Of a stretch of 64,000 nucleotides of DNA, positions 19,372 through 31,402 are shown in pieces. The DNA lies in assembly GCF_004379255.2 (NCBI RefSeq), contig NC_056035.1, positions 28,783,208-28,847,207 of the forward strand, in the 5' to 3' direction. The DNA comes from Salvia splendens (lineage: Eukaryota > Streptophyta > Magnoliopsida > Lamiales > Lamiaceae). Made by a program: the position numbers and the translations under genes. The notes under the pieces are model-generated. The model was not told the DNA's origin and ran no database searches. It saw only the letters and a program-made list of their open reading frames with translations. Every line of letters starts with the position of its first letter. Within the stretch, counting starts at the first letter, position 1.

Positions 19372-22300
19372 ATTCTTTCTCGCTCTGAACCCGAGAGTCT
19401 TCTTTGAAAATCCATGGTCTAGCCTTGTTCCACTAGACTGTCTAATCGATGAAAATGCTCTTAGCACTCCCACTAATCGCGCTCAATGAGGAAAAAGGTA
19501 ACTTGTTCTTTTTCAAAAGAAAGTCGAGATGTTTGAAAGTTTGAAATGGAGAAATAACGCATGCAGTTAATTTGAGTGAACAGATGAAAATACTAAGTTA
19601 AATAAAGAGTTTATGTTTTTTGATTTGGTAGCGTGCTTAAAGAAAGAGTTAGTATGTCTTTTCTTGGCTAAAGACTGTGAACGCATGAATAGAAGAAGTA
19701 ACTTTCCTAAATGAAAAAAATGGGTACTGAAATATGAATGTATAAAGTATACGAGTCTGGTACCAATTGGTGAAATGATATCTCTTTTTGAGTTAGTCAT
19801 TGAATCATGTTGCTAGAATGGGGAAATCAAAATTTCCAAGAACTTAGAATACTTAGTTATGCATTCCTTCTAGAACACAATATGAACTCGAACTTAGAAG
19901 TACAGTAGGAACATTTCTCGCTTTCCCGAGCGACGAAAAGAAAAGGACGCGATAAGAAAGAAACTTCGTCACGAGAAAAGCAATTCAACATAGAACAAAA
20001 CGATGTTTCTAGAAAGATGGTAGGGGATATATGCCATTTTCTACGTCCCAATGACATGAATAATCTGGGTTAGCCACTGTCTTTCTTGACAATCCAATCA
20101 CTCCAAAGGATCATACCTTTGATCCAACTAAGCGATGTACACATACATAGCAAGAGAATATGATTACAATGTAAACACAGAATCTAGCTTTACAATAATA
20201 AGTAAACAGAAACGGCGTGCTACGAGGATGAGCGTTCTGACGAACCGAGAGTACCATGGAGTCATAATCCCCACATATGGTCATCTGACGTGATCGTAAG
20301 GTGAAAGTAGCTTGTGACGAAAGTTTCTCATAACTCAGTTACTATTCTCTATGAAGAATTAAACAAGGGAGTATCACCATTGTAGTTAACCAAGAAGATT
20401 CATCAGCAACGCTAACTTGGATTCCCATGAATTCCATTTCATCGCATCCCCCTTGATCAAAATACTTTTGTTTAATTAAGATATTAAATGACTTCTTTTG
20501 CAAGGTAATGTGCCATTATTTTCCCTCTTCTATGTCAAGGTTGTGAATCACTTTCAGTTTTGAGCTTGCTCCCTCATGTTTTCCGATTACGGTCCTTCTT
20601 TACTCATTCTGTATAAAAGCAATACATTGACTCTCTGAATTCTTGCCACCAAACTCCTATACTAGGAGTAACTTTATTTATAGCCTTCAGAATGAACATG
20701 TTTCCTTAAACTATTGTCTCTTCAATGATCATATATTCTTCAAAGATCATTAGTAGACCTTTAGTGTTTTCAAATGTGCTTGCTGACACTCATTAATTTA
20801 TAAAGAATAGTCACCTCTTCTTAATCCCACTATAATTATTCCATAATGCTTTGAGCACTTTAGCAACTCCAAGTCTAAAGTAAATTGCTCTCTTCCCGAA
20901 CTAGTTTGCTCTGGTTGTCTTCTCTACTAGTTAATTTCCGTGATTTGGTTATAAACTTTGCGAATTCATTAACATGATAGAGTATCACGATGTTGTTGAC
21001 CCAAAAGGGTTGTTCCTTGTTATTCTTCTTTCTCTCAAATCCACTTGAGCCCAATCATTTTCAGTCTTACTATTTTGGAGCAGCCATCTGGTGAGACCTT
21101 AAACCTTTTAATTTGACCCTTTATGTTTTCAGACATACTTATTGATAAGCTCTTTGTTTTACATGAGTACTCTCATCTTCTGAATTCAAATATGAATGTT
21201 GTCTCTTGATTTGAGCTTTTCTGCAAGCTCCATGTTAAAGCTGGCACATTGCTTCTCCCTTGGCTAGTTTTCTCTTGTTGCCCTCTTTATTAGTTAGTTT
21301 CCTTGAACTGCTTATAAACTCTAAAAATTTCGTTGATATGATCTTCTATCACAGTGTTGAGCAAATTGCAATTGTTTGTTTTTCCTATTCTTTTCAAATC
21401 CATTTGTAACCAACCATCTCGGGTCTTCTTGTTATCATCTGGGGATACTTGAAACTTTTCTACTTTACTGTTGATTTTGATTATATTATTGGCAACCTAT
21501 TGTTGACATCTACATTCTATTCATCATACCCTCACTTTCGCAATTTATTCCATCTGGCAAGCTCTTCCCACAATAAAATTTCCAAGCTCTATGGATATAG
21601 CTCAAGCCCTTTGAAGTTGTATCGTTTCTTTTCTGGGAGTGAGCATAATGAGCTCAATTAAGCCTAGTCTTTGCACTTCATGAAAACCTTTGTTGCAAGC
21701 TACTGGTGAGAGTTTGTGATGAACAAAATTGCTCACGTAATCGAACTAATTAAGTCGTTTGTTTTCATGGTGACCTTGGAGCCTCCCAAAGTAAGGACGA
21801 TTCAAATGATTCTCTTTGAATCCCAAATTCGGTTCTTATCAAAGTTAAACTGTTAGACCACCTCTAAATTTCTTCGCGTGAACCCTCAAGGACTGCAAGA
21901 CGTTGACCTGAGCAGAAAACGCAAAAAAATAAGAAAAAGAAGTAATAATCTGAAGTGGACATCCATAAAAATAATGCGCCGACCAAAAGTGTCAAGACTA
22001 GAACGACAAGTCGTTATATTTATGCTATGACTAAACACTGCATGCTACGAGTTGCAAGGGGATCGAACGTTTTATACTTGGTACAATTTTGAGAAAAGAG
22101 TGATAACAATAGTCATTGAAAATTTTATTCGACCCGATTAGTCCCTTCGTAGTGTGCGAGATCTATATGTACACAGTTGGGTGATCAATCGATACGATTA
22201 AGACTAAGTTGAGTCGAAAAGTGAACTAATTAACATCTATACTACAATGATGACTAAGAAATAAAAGTGTGAGTACCCTAATTATTTTCAACCTAACTCC

Positions 22301-22469
22301 AAGATGACATGAAACAAGGTTTGACAACCGAGAACGAACGAGAAATGACGTAGAAGCGAGGAAAAAACAAGCAAAGATTTGCGATAGAACTTTGGAATTA
22401 GAGTAACAATGCCAAAAGTGATATTAATGTCAAATGCGATACAACACAATACGACTTCGTGAGACAAAT
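19372..22469 (+). other. Unassigned internal region of element A
   Basis: There are three kilobases between PBS and integrase remnant with no recognisable gag, protease or RT. Two related segments, about 20860-21150 and 21225-21500, look like a diverged tandem duplication (shared gctagtttgctc-like, cttataaact and caaatccactt-like stretches in the same order). On the minus strand both give similar broken peptide pieces, such as KFQVSPDDNKKTRDGWLQMDL in the second, so they may descend from a captured gene. I cannot name it. Confidence 0.4.
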
Positions 22470-22980
22470 CCGGAGTTGAATCAAGGAAGCGAAAGACCGG
22501 CAAAAATCCTACGCCGATGAGTGTCGAACCGAACTGAAATTTAACGTCTGGGAGAAGGTCTTCTTGAAAGCATCCCCTTCCAAATGGATAACCTGATTTG
22601 GACTCAAGGGTAAGCTAAAACCACGATTTATTGGACCCTATGAAATTCTAGAGGAAGTGGGCCTAGTAGCATATCGCTTGGCATTACCACCCAATTTTGG
22701 GAACGTACACAACGTATTCCACGTCTTCTAACTTTTGAAGATACGTGTTCGACCCAAAACATGATATTCGCCACGAAGAAATCGCTCTAGGGCCTGACCT
22801 GAGTTACGAAGAAAAGCCTGTGAGAATACTAGATCGAAAGGTGCAGCAACTTCGGAATAAGTCGATTACTATAGTGAGGGTTTTGTGGAAACACCACGAA
22901 CAGGAAGAGGCAACATGGGAGCTGGAAGAGAAAATAAAGGAAAAATATCCCGAGCTTTTGTCTAACTACTTCCTAAATTT
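22470..22980 (+). pseudogene. Integrase C-terminus and chromodomain remnant (element A)
   Basis: The translation follows the C-terminal integrase of elements B and C: KEAKDRQKSYADE, then KVFLKASPSKW, then GPYEILEEVGLVAYRLALPP and NVHNVFHV, then the chromodomain part from YEEKPVRILDRKVQQLRNKS to WKHHEQEEATWELE. There are in-frame stops within the SH3-like integrase part (about 22600 and 22728) and a frameshift near 22738. The GKLKPRFIGPYE region identifies a chromovirus-type element. No upstream catalytic integrase or RT is present. Confidence 0.75.
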
Positions 22981-23011
22981 CAGGACGAAATTTCTTTTAA
23001 GAGGGGTAGTA

Positions 23012-23157
23012 TGTAACGACCCGCTAAGCCGATATTATTATAAACTATATTATTATTAGCTTGATTATTTATATAATTGACTTTTATGCGATTTAAATCC
23101 GAGCTACGATAGATTGTCTTCATTGTTTGTTTGACGATAGGGAAGTGAGTAGAAAAC

Positions 23158-23201
<44 letters not shown>

Positions 23202-24743
23202 CGTCTATATGAATATAACAAATTTAATAATTATGGTCCCACAATCAAAATGTTAAATGTCCGATACATCCAACAAAAGTCCAACGAAAATTTAATTTAT
23301 ACACCATATATTTTAAGAAAACGGGTACTTCAACGCGAACGGCCACGAACTTGAAACGATTATACCTGCAACAAAATTTAATAAACAAGTGAATGAATCA
23401 ATAAACAATTACTTAAATAATTAAATTAAAAAATAAATAATAATAAATAAATAAATAAATAAATAAATAAATATATTAAAATAATAGAAGCAGATCCTAG
23501 AGGATCAATCCGACAGCTCATTTAATGCTGCAGATAAAATTTGTATCATACAATCATTATCTGACAGATGAGAATATTTGTTATAAAATTCTGTCAGACC
23601 ACTTGCTATCTTCACCCCTAAATACTTTCCTTTTCACCTGCCCCACCATTCGACCAAAGTTTATTCACATCAACATAAAAAACAAGAGAGAAAGGAAATG
23701 CAGCAGAGATCCTTCCACCAAACATAAAGGAATGTCCAAAAAGAGAACCAACAAAATAACAACAAGTCACTTTAGGTGAGTATCATCAACACCCCACCTT
23801 CTTTCCACATATTACAGCATATTTCACATAGGAAAAACATGTCTACGTCAAAATACAAACTTAGTATCCAGAATTTAAAGAACACCAATTTAGCATCGAT
23901 ATGTACTTCATGTGGACAATTTTAGAGCCTCAAGGACATAGTTGCTATAGCATCCCAAGTACATACAAAAAATGCAGATTCTCTCAATTAAATATAGGAA
24001 CTTTTCTTGAACCAATCTGTAAATCTGCCGAAGAACTTCCGGCAGCGAGCTCGGTACTCCGTCGCCGACGATGGCAGCCCACGCTCCAAAAACACATCTG
24101 TCCTTTTTCATTCCTTGAATCCAGAATTTTGAATATAATCAACAAAGTTTATCATCAAAGAAAAATATATAAAAAAATAATAACTTTTAAAAAAAATGAA
24201 AAGAGAGGGGTGGAGGAACTAACTTTCCGACCACCCTACCTGTCGAGAGACGGCGTCGGCGGCTGGGTGGGGAGATCCTCGGCGACTGCGGCTAGGGCGG
24301 ACCCGCGATGATGGCGGATCAGCAGCGGCAGCGACGGTGCGGCAAACCAAGAGAGAGAGAGACGGAGCGTGCAGACGGCGGACTTCCGGGAGAAGGACGA
24401 CAAAGCCGCCGCCTGTGCATGCACGGCGACGGCGAATCTGGAAAGTCGGAGGGGGGGATGGCGGCGCGACGGCGTGAGGCTGAGAGAGAGAAGGGAAAGA
24501 AGAGAGGGAGAGAGACGCGAGGGAAAAGGGATGCCGCCGGAGCGGTGGCGCTTGCGGGTGGCGGCGGTGAGCCTGGTGGTGGCGGAGTTCAAGTGGGAGA
24601 AAAAGGTTGTCGTTCTTTTTGGAGAATGATGGAGGAAGGAAGAAGACTTAGTTTTACATAGGGTTTCTTTAAATTGGGCTTAAGCTTTGGGCTAAAGAAT
24701 TAAATGGTTGGGGCCACTAATCTAATTAGAATTGGGCTAATGA
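23012..24743 (+). repeat. Element A 3' LTR, truncated
   Basis: It begins TGTAACGACCCGC after the purine tract and parallels the 5' LTR to gggctaatgata, then stops abruptly at the junction with element C. A (TA)n run of about 40 bases (23160-23199) is expanded relative to the short run in the 5' copy. About 1.4 kb of LTR is missing. Confidence 0.8.
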
Positions 24744-27492
24744 TAAAGATACAGTTGCAAGAACTGTTAGACTTGGGTTTTATTCGACCCAGTGTGTCAC
24801 CGTGGGGAGCGCCAGTGTTGTTCGTTAAGAAGAATGATGGAACGATGAGGATGTGCATCGACTATCGTGAGCTCAAGAAGATGACCTTGAAGGACAAGTA
24901 CCCACTACCGAGGATTGATGATTTGTTTGACCAACTTCGAGGAGCGAGCGTATTTTCAAAAATGGACTTGAGGTCGGGATATCATCAACTAAAGGTCCGA
25001 CAAGAGGATGTGCCTAAGACTGCTTTTCGCACTCGTTATGGCCATTATGAATTCGTCGTGATGCCATTTGGGCTGACCAACGCCCCGGCTGTCTTCATGG
25101 AAATGATGAACCGAGTTTTCCATGAGTATCTCGACAAGTTCATGTTAGTCTTCATCGACGATGTTTTAGTGTACTTGAAGAACGAGGAGGAACATGGATG
25201 GCATCTACAAACAGTGTTAGAAACGTTGCGAAAGGAGAAGCTTTATGCCAAGTTTAGTAAGTGCGAGTTTTGGTTGACTCGAGTGAACTTTCTTGGTCAT
25301 ATTGTGACGGCAAATGGAATCCAAGTAGACACAGCAAAGGTCGAGGCTGTGCAGAATTGGAAATCGCCAAAACCACCGAGTGAAATCCGCAGTTTCTTGG
25401 GATTGGCGGGATACTATCGACGTTTCATTGAAGGATTCTCTAAAATCGCGAGACCCATGACACAACTGTTGAAGAAAGGAATCAAAGTGGTTTGGACGCC
25501 GGAGTGCGAGGCAAGTTTTCAACTGTTGAAAGAGAAATTGACTACAGCACCAGTCCTAGCGGTACCCGAAGCCGACAAGGAGTTCGCCGTCTATACAGAT
25601 GCGTCGAAAGTAGGACTAGGATGTGTGTTAATGCAAGATGGAAAAGTGATAGCATACGCTTCCCGACAGTTGAGACCGAATGAATTGAATATTTCGACTC
25701 ATGATTTGGAGTTAGCAGCAGTGGTGCATGCACTGAAAATTTGGAGACACCATCTCTATGGAGTGAGATGCGAGATCTATACGGATCACAAGAGTCTCAA
25801 GTACTTCTTCGAGCAGAAGGAGCTGAACATGCGACAGCGACGTTGGTTGGAGATCGTGAAAGATTATGACTGTGGTATTCACTATCATCCAGGCAAGGCA
25901 AACGTAGTAGCCGATGCTTTGAGTAGGAAGAACCAACCTCAATTGGCTTATTTCCTAACGCAAGAGGAAGCGTTGATTCACGAATTCGACAGAATGAGAT
26001 TGGAAATAGTAAAAGTGCCCGAGCCAGTAGAAGGACGAATAGCGGCGCTAGTGATTGAGCCAGATTTGAGAACCAAGCTCATAGAAGCCCAACGACGTGA
26101 TGAGAAGTTGGAAGAATTACGTGTGAAGGTGAGAACCGAGAAGCTTGATCATTACCGTGAGGAGGCAGATAATGCTTTGACGTACGATGGGCGATTGTGT
26201 GTGCCGAGCGATGAGACGCTAAAAGATGAGATTTTGAGTGAAGCGCACGACACGCCTTACACTGCACACCCCGGAAGCACGAAGATGTATCGAGATTTGA
26301 AGCAACGTTTTTGGTGGAATGGAATGAAAGGAGACGTAGCGTCATATGTGGAACGATGTCTAGCATGCCAACAAGTGAAGGCCTTACACCAACGGCCATA
26401 TGGGAAGTTGCAACCACTCGAAACCCCCGAATGGAAGTGGGAGCATCTAGCTATGGATTTCGTGACGGGTTTGCCAAAGTCACAGAAGGGCAACACTGCG
26501 ATTTGGGTGATCATCGATCGACTAACTAAAAGCGCACACTTTTTACCAATTCGAATTACTTATGGCGCGGACAAATTAGCAAAACTCTACGTGAATGAGA
26601 TTGTGCGTTTGCATGGAGTGCCAGAGGCTATTGTGTCTGACCGCGATACGAAGTTCACATCAAAGTTTTGGATGAGTTTACAACGTGAATTGGGCACACA
26701 ACTGAACTTCAGCACTGCTTATCACCCGCAATCGGACGGACAGTCAGAAAGGACGATTCAAACGCTTGAGGATATGCTGCGAGCCGTTGCCTTAGATCGA
26801 GGGGAAAGTTATGAAACTGTTCTATTGTTGGTTGAATTCGCCTACAACAATAGCTACCAAGCGACGATCGATATGGCTCCGTATGAAGCCATGTATGGCA
26901 GGAAGTGTCAATCCCCACTCTATTGGGATGAAGTTGGCGAGAGAAGATGTTAGGATCCGACGCTATAAAGGAGATGACCGAAATTGTGCATCAAATCCGC
27001 GCAAGGATCAAGGAAGCTCAAGATAGGCAGAAGTCGTATGCTAACGTGCGTCGAAAGGAAATCAAATTCGACGTTGGTGACAAAGTGTTCTTGAAAGTAT
27101 CCCCGACGAGAGGAGTTGTGAGGTTTGGAGTGAAAGGCAAGCTGGAACCGCGTTTTGTAGGACCGTACGAGATTATCGATGAAGTAGGTCTTGTAGCTTA
27201 CCGCTTGGCGTTACCTCCCAGCTTTGGGAACGTGCACAACGTGTTCCATGTGTCACAGTTACGCAAGTACGTGTTCGACCCCAAGCATGTGATTCATCAA
27301 GAGGAAGTGATCCTAACCCCCGACATGAGCTACGAGGAAAGGCCCGAGGCAATCCTAAATCGGAAGGTACAAGAGTTGCGAAACAAGTCAATAGCGTCCG
27401 TGAAGGTGTTGTGGAAACACCATGGTCCCGAGGAAGCCACATAGGAGTTAGAAGATAAATTGAAAGAAAAGTTCCCCGAGTTGTTTATGTGA
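24744..27492 (+). pseudogene. Ty3/gypsy pol: RT, RNase H, integrase, chromodomain (5'-truncated, broken)
   Basis: Read in order: RT ([45 protein letters not shown] and the catalytic FIDDVLVY); the thumb/connection with [10 protein letters not shown]; RNase H ([39 protein letters not shown]); integrase zinc region and core ([61 protein letters not shown]); then GKLEPRFVGPYE and a chromodomain. Catalytic Asp residues of RT and the integrase DDE set are present. Breaks: a frameshift near 26945 and a TAG at 27442-27444 inside the chromodomain. The first codons after 24704 are LTR-A sequence read in frame. Confidence 0.88.
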
Positions 27493-27536
27493 GACGATCA
27501 AATTTCAGGACGAAATTTCTGTTAAGAGGGGAAGGA

Positions 27537-30500
27537 TGTAACATCCCAAAAATTTGTGATGTTTATTTAATAAGTTGATTTGAAATTTCAATTATGAAAC
27601 TTTTGTTTCTATGCGATTAAGTGAATTATGTGAAATAATTGTCGTGGGTGATGTGGAATGAAGTGGTTGATATTTTTATATTTTCCAATGTGGGGAAATA
27701 ATTTAATAGGATCATGCATATATTTTTCCAAGCCAATTCATTGGAATTTTCGGCCCTTCCTAATTTTTGGAAATAGTATTACATTTCTTGGATTTAATTA
27801 ATTGTTTTTGGATATTTATCCAAATTAAATCCAAACCAAATTATCCCTAATTTGTACAACATGAAATCCGAACTCTAACCTATTCTTTAGAGTTTTTAAA
27901 AAATCCCCTATTTAATAGGAGGATGAATTATTTTTCCTTGATTTAATTGGTGCCTAATTGATTCCCTTCTTTTTAATTAAATCCAATTAAATCATGTCAC
28001 ATTTTATTTCTTCACCCAAATTAAATTTAGAGTTGAATTATTCCTTGTGGTTAATTAAGCCAATTTTCGGCCCCCCTCTATTTTGTAGAGGAGATTATAA
28101 TTGTTACCTAATTTATGGGAGTCTTTTCCTATAAAGAAACTACCAAATTTAAATCCTATTCTATTTAATTGAGGATTTAAATAATTTTCTTGTGCACACT
28201 CCTTGAATTTTCGGCCCCCTCATTATTTTTCCTACTTGGAGATTTAATTTATTTTGTTCCCTTGTTTATGGAATATTCATTGTTTTATTTCCTAAATTGT
28301 GGATCTATTTCTCTCCAAGTAAATACCAAATAATTCCTTGTTAATTCCCAGCCATAAATTTCGAAAGTTATGCCTTCTTTTTAATTGTGGGATTTTCATT
28401 ATTGGCCTCTATTTTATTCATCCACAATTAATTAATTTTGTGGGATTAAACCTATGACTATATAATCACCTAAACTAAACCCTAGCCCCCATTCCCTCAA
28501 AATTTTCGCCACTCTCCTCTCTCCCTCTCTCTCTCACACGCCTCTCCTCTCCCACACACATTCTCTCCAAAAATCATCCATTCAATCCTTGTTCTTGCAT
28601 CCGTTGAAGTTAATTTTCAAGAGTCTCTGACGAATCGCATCAATTCTTGTTTCTACCGATTCGTTTTCATCAAGAAAGATATATTTGATTCACTTTCCCT
28701 CAATCTTTTCATATAATCCTTGTTCTTGAACCCTACATGCATATAGTGAGTGTAGGAATGATAGATCGCAAAATTAATCGGTAGGAAAGTGTGTTTGCAT
28801 GAGAACTTTGATAATTATGCGATTCTGATTGAGTTTATGTGAAGTTTGATTTAAATCTTCAGTGAATGATGTGAGTTTATGTGCAAACATGATTATGAGA
28901 ACCTTTTTGAGCATGATTTTGTGTTATAAGCATGGAAAATTGTATTTGGATGATTGAGGAAGAAACCCTAATTTCGAATTTGTGAGCCTAAAATCTGTGA
29001 CATTCGAACAGAAGTTTCTGATGTGTAATTGACCTATCAAACGATCGAATTTTGATGTGAAAATTTAACTGAGTAACTTTCAAGGTGTTTTCTGTGTCTC
29101 GTGTGAATTTCAGCCCTTTTTGTCGAAAAATGGATTTTTAATAAATATTTGAAGTTGACTGCGCAATTTTGCCAGAAACTTGTGTTCTCGCCCAGAATGT
29201 TTCGTATTCTGTTTGACCAACCAAATGACCTCCGTTTGATGTGATTCTTGAACTAAATGAATATTTGAAGTGTCTTCCGAGTCGTGTAAGAAGTTCAGCC
29301 TCATTGGACATCGGATGAATTTTTGGTGATTTTTACAAACCAACTGCGCAGTTCTGCCAGTTTTGTTGTTATGTGAAAATATCACTTATTGCTAAGTTTG
29401 ATGAACTATATGATGCATGTATGATTTGGGAAAGTATCCTATGACGTGATTATGTGTGACACGTTGAGAAATATTATGGCATGTTTTTCCTTATGTCGAT
29501 GAATGATGGGATGCGTAATTTAAGGGAAACGATAAAAAGGAACAATAGGATATGCATGATAACATACGTTTATGGAAAGCTGATTGTGTTGTCGTTGGCA
29601 AGGGTGATTGAGTATACATGAGCTCGAGGAACGAGAGTTGCATAAGTTGGAATTGTGTTGTTAAGCAATCGAGGTGGGCTTTCTTTTCAAACCTTTTTAT
29701 TTTTCGAAAATACGATGTGGTGTTATAAGGGTGGTTTAACTTGTTATGTCATGCCATGTTATTTTGTTTGTGAGTTTGTTGCCTGATGCCTAGTTCGTCT
29801 GAGCTTGCTCTGTTAGGCTATATGGTTGTGTTGTGAAACGAATTCGGGTCTAAGTAGGGACGTAAACCCTATCAGGTTGTGTACACTGGTGGGATCGTGA
29901 GCTGTCCTTGCTAGTCGGCCGATCTCGTGGGCGAATAGTGCGGCCACACTTTCGTCGCACTGTGATATGATGATTGTGATTGATGGATTGATGTGAAAAG
30001 TGGGGAGATAAATTGTATGGCCAGACTTTGAAATATTTTTGTGTTCTCGTGATATTTCTTACTACATATAAAACTCGAGATCACTAGTATGGATGACATA
30101 ACTATATTAAAATGTTTTCGGCATGAGCCCATTGAGTACAACAAGTACTCAACCCTGCATATTCTTTTTTCTTTATGTGCAGGTTGAGCGGGATGTTGCG
30201 GAGACTGTTGAGTTGGCCCAAGAACTTAAGATGCGTTGTGTCTTCATACATAGGTGTTATCCTCAACTCTCTTAAAACCTTAGTTCCGCTGCTATATTTT
30301 TGAACTAGGCCTCAAGACTTTATTCCATTTCGTGCTGTGTTTGAGCGTGTTTAATTGTGTTAGGCTTTAATTTGATGTTTACCTTGGTTCTCTAAAATGG
30401 TTTCTCATGAACTAAACCAAATGTTTTCTTTTGGAAGTTAATTGTTTTTTTTAATTTTCTCCGCTGCTTATTTTGAAAAACCTTTTTGTCTTAAGTCGTT

Positions 30501-30696
30501 ACTAATTAATAATAAATTTTTAACATTAAGTTCTTTAAACTAAAAATTTGTTGTCTAAGCTTTTAATGAACCAAAAATATTATTCCTTGAAGCTAATTAA
30601 GCTTTCATAAACTGTTATCCTTGTATGTCGTCGTTTTTATCGTCCCCTGGTCACGATCGCCGCGTTGTGGTACCCCTAGTATGGGTTGTCGTGATA
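27537..30696 (+). repeat. Element C 3' LTR
   Basis: It begins TGTAACATCCC and ends near TTGTCGTGATA, which aligns with the TCGTGACA ends of elements A and B (terminal CA changed to TA). It contains a TATA (28456-28467) followed by a CT-rich leader (28490-28570) and the conserved block with ccctgcatatt...tgtgcaggttgagcg near 30152-30190. It is similar in length to the A LTR (3149 bp). The exact right end is set by the start of Athila pol sequence. Confidence 0.72.
28456..28467 (+). promoter_or_regulatory. TATA box of the element C LTR
   Basis: The sequence gactatataatc is followed within 30 bases by aaaccctagcc and a long CT-rich stretch, the usual look of a plant core promoter and leader. 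Orientation is sense to the element. Confidence 0.5.
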
Positions 30697-30813
30697 ACCC
30701 CAAACTCTACTCCTTTCCTTGTAAATGGTCATCGGGTGAAGGTTTTTAGGGATAATTTTATGTTATGTCTGGTGGAGGAAGTGCCACTACGCACACTCTC
30801 TATTATTGCCTAA
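30697..30813 (+). pseudogene. Athila pol C-terminus fragment
   Basis: The frame reads TPNSTPFLVNGHRVKVFRD... and stops at 30811-30813. The phrase FxVNGHRVK followed by an acidic EEVPL-type tail is the usual end of the Athila/Tat integrase polyprotein. It begins immediately at the end of element C's LTR. Confidence 0.65.
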
Positions 30814-31402
30814 TCGGTCTGGTGAGTAAGTGATCTCGATGAATTCTTGGTCAGGTAAATGAGAATGGATTTTTAATCTATACACTGACCCAGGGGATCT
30901 CGAGAGCACTCGTTTGAAAATGTAAATAGTTGTTTGCTTTTCGAAAAAATATAAAAAATGCCAAACAAAGAAGAAATTTAATCTTCCAAAAATATTTTCG
31001 GAATGCCAGATTTCTTTAGGGAAATTGTTTTGTCACCCTTAAATCCTTACCTAGGAGTCTGGCATTTCATTTTTGTTGATTTTGCTTAAGTGTGGTATTG
31101 CAGGAAGGTGGCGTTTACATGGGGCAGAGAGATTTTAGTTTGGGTGGGAAACGGTAATGTTTCGAAATTCAAATTTAGATTTTATGGAAGGGGTACGGCT
31201 GCTTACATCATACCTGCAACTGCCTGCAAACGGTTCCCATTCCTATCTAATACCTATTTTCTCTCGTTATTTTTTTTATTTCTCAAACCAAACTCTCTCT
31301 CACTCTAAAAATCGCCAAAACTCTCTCTCACAATACCCACTTTTCTTTAACCCTAATTGGAAATTTTCTTCCAAGTTCTGTAAAATTTTACAGATTCAAC
31401 CC
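30814..31402 (+). other. Spacer between pol and env-like ORF in Athila element 2
   Basis: There is no coding that I trust. The last 200 bases are pyrimidine-rich (ctctctctcactc, taaccctaatt) and end ttttacag|attcaacccatgg. They look like a leader or a 3' splice site placed just before the ORF, as would suit expression from a spliced subgenomic RNA. Confidence 0.4.

Larger units (their letters stand above)
16208..24743 (+). mobile_element. Element A: non-autonomous Tekay/Del-like Ty3/gypsy element
   Basis: The 5' LTR is 16208-19356, the PBS 19360-19371, internal sequence 19357-23011, a purine tract ttaagaggggtag just before the 3' LTR, and a 3' LTR from 23012 that breaks off at 24743. The internal 3.65 kb keeps only the tail of integrase with a chromodomain (22470-22980). 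Gag, protease, RT and RNase H are not recognisable. It is therefore a large non-autonomous derivative. The two LTR copies match closely over their shared 1.7 kb apart from a long TA-repeat expansion in the 3' copy. Confidence 0.8.
24744..30696 (+). mobile_element. Element C: Tekay/Del-like Ty3/gypsy element, 5'-truncated
   Basis: This copy lacks its 5' LTR, PBS, gag, protease and the start of RT. It runs from within RT through integrase and chromodomain (to 27492), a purine tract (ttaagaggggaagga), and a 3160-bp 3' LTR. The right end lies directly against the end of an Athila pol frame at 30697, so C had inserted into the pol gene of Athila element 2. The left edge is a deletion junction with element A's LTR. 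Confidence 0.8.

Noticed and set aside
20860..21500. Possible similarity of the duplicated segment in element A to a phloem-protein-2/lectin-like protein (DGWLQMDL)
   Set aside because: Only one short phrase resembles that family, with frameshifts around it. Not enough to name a gene.
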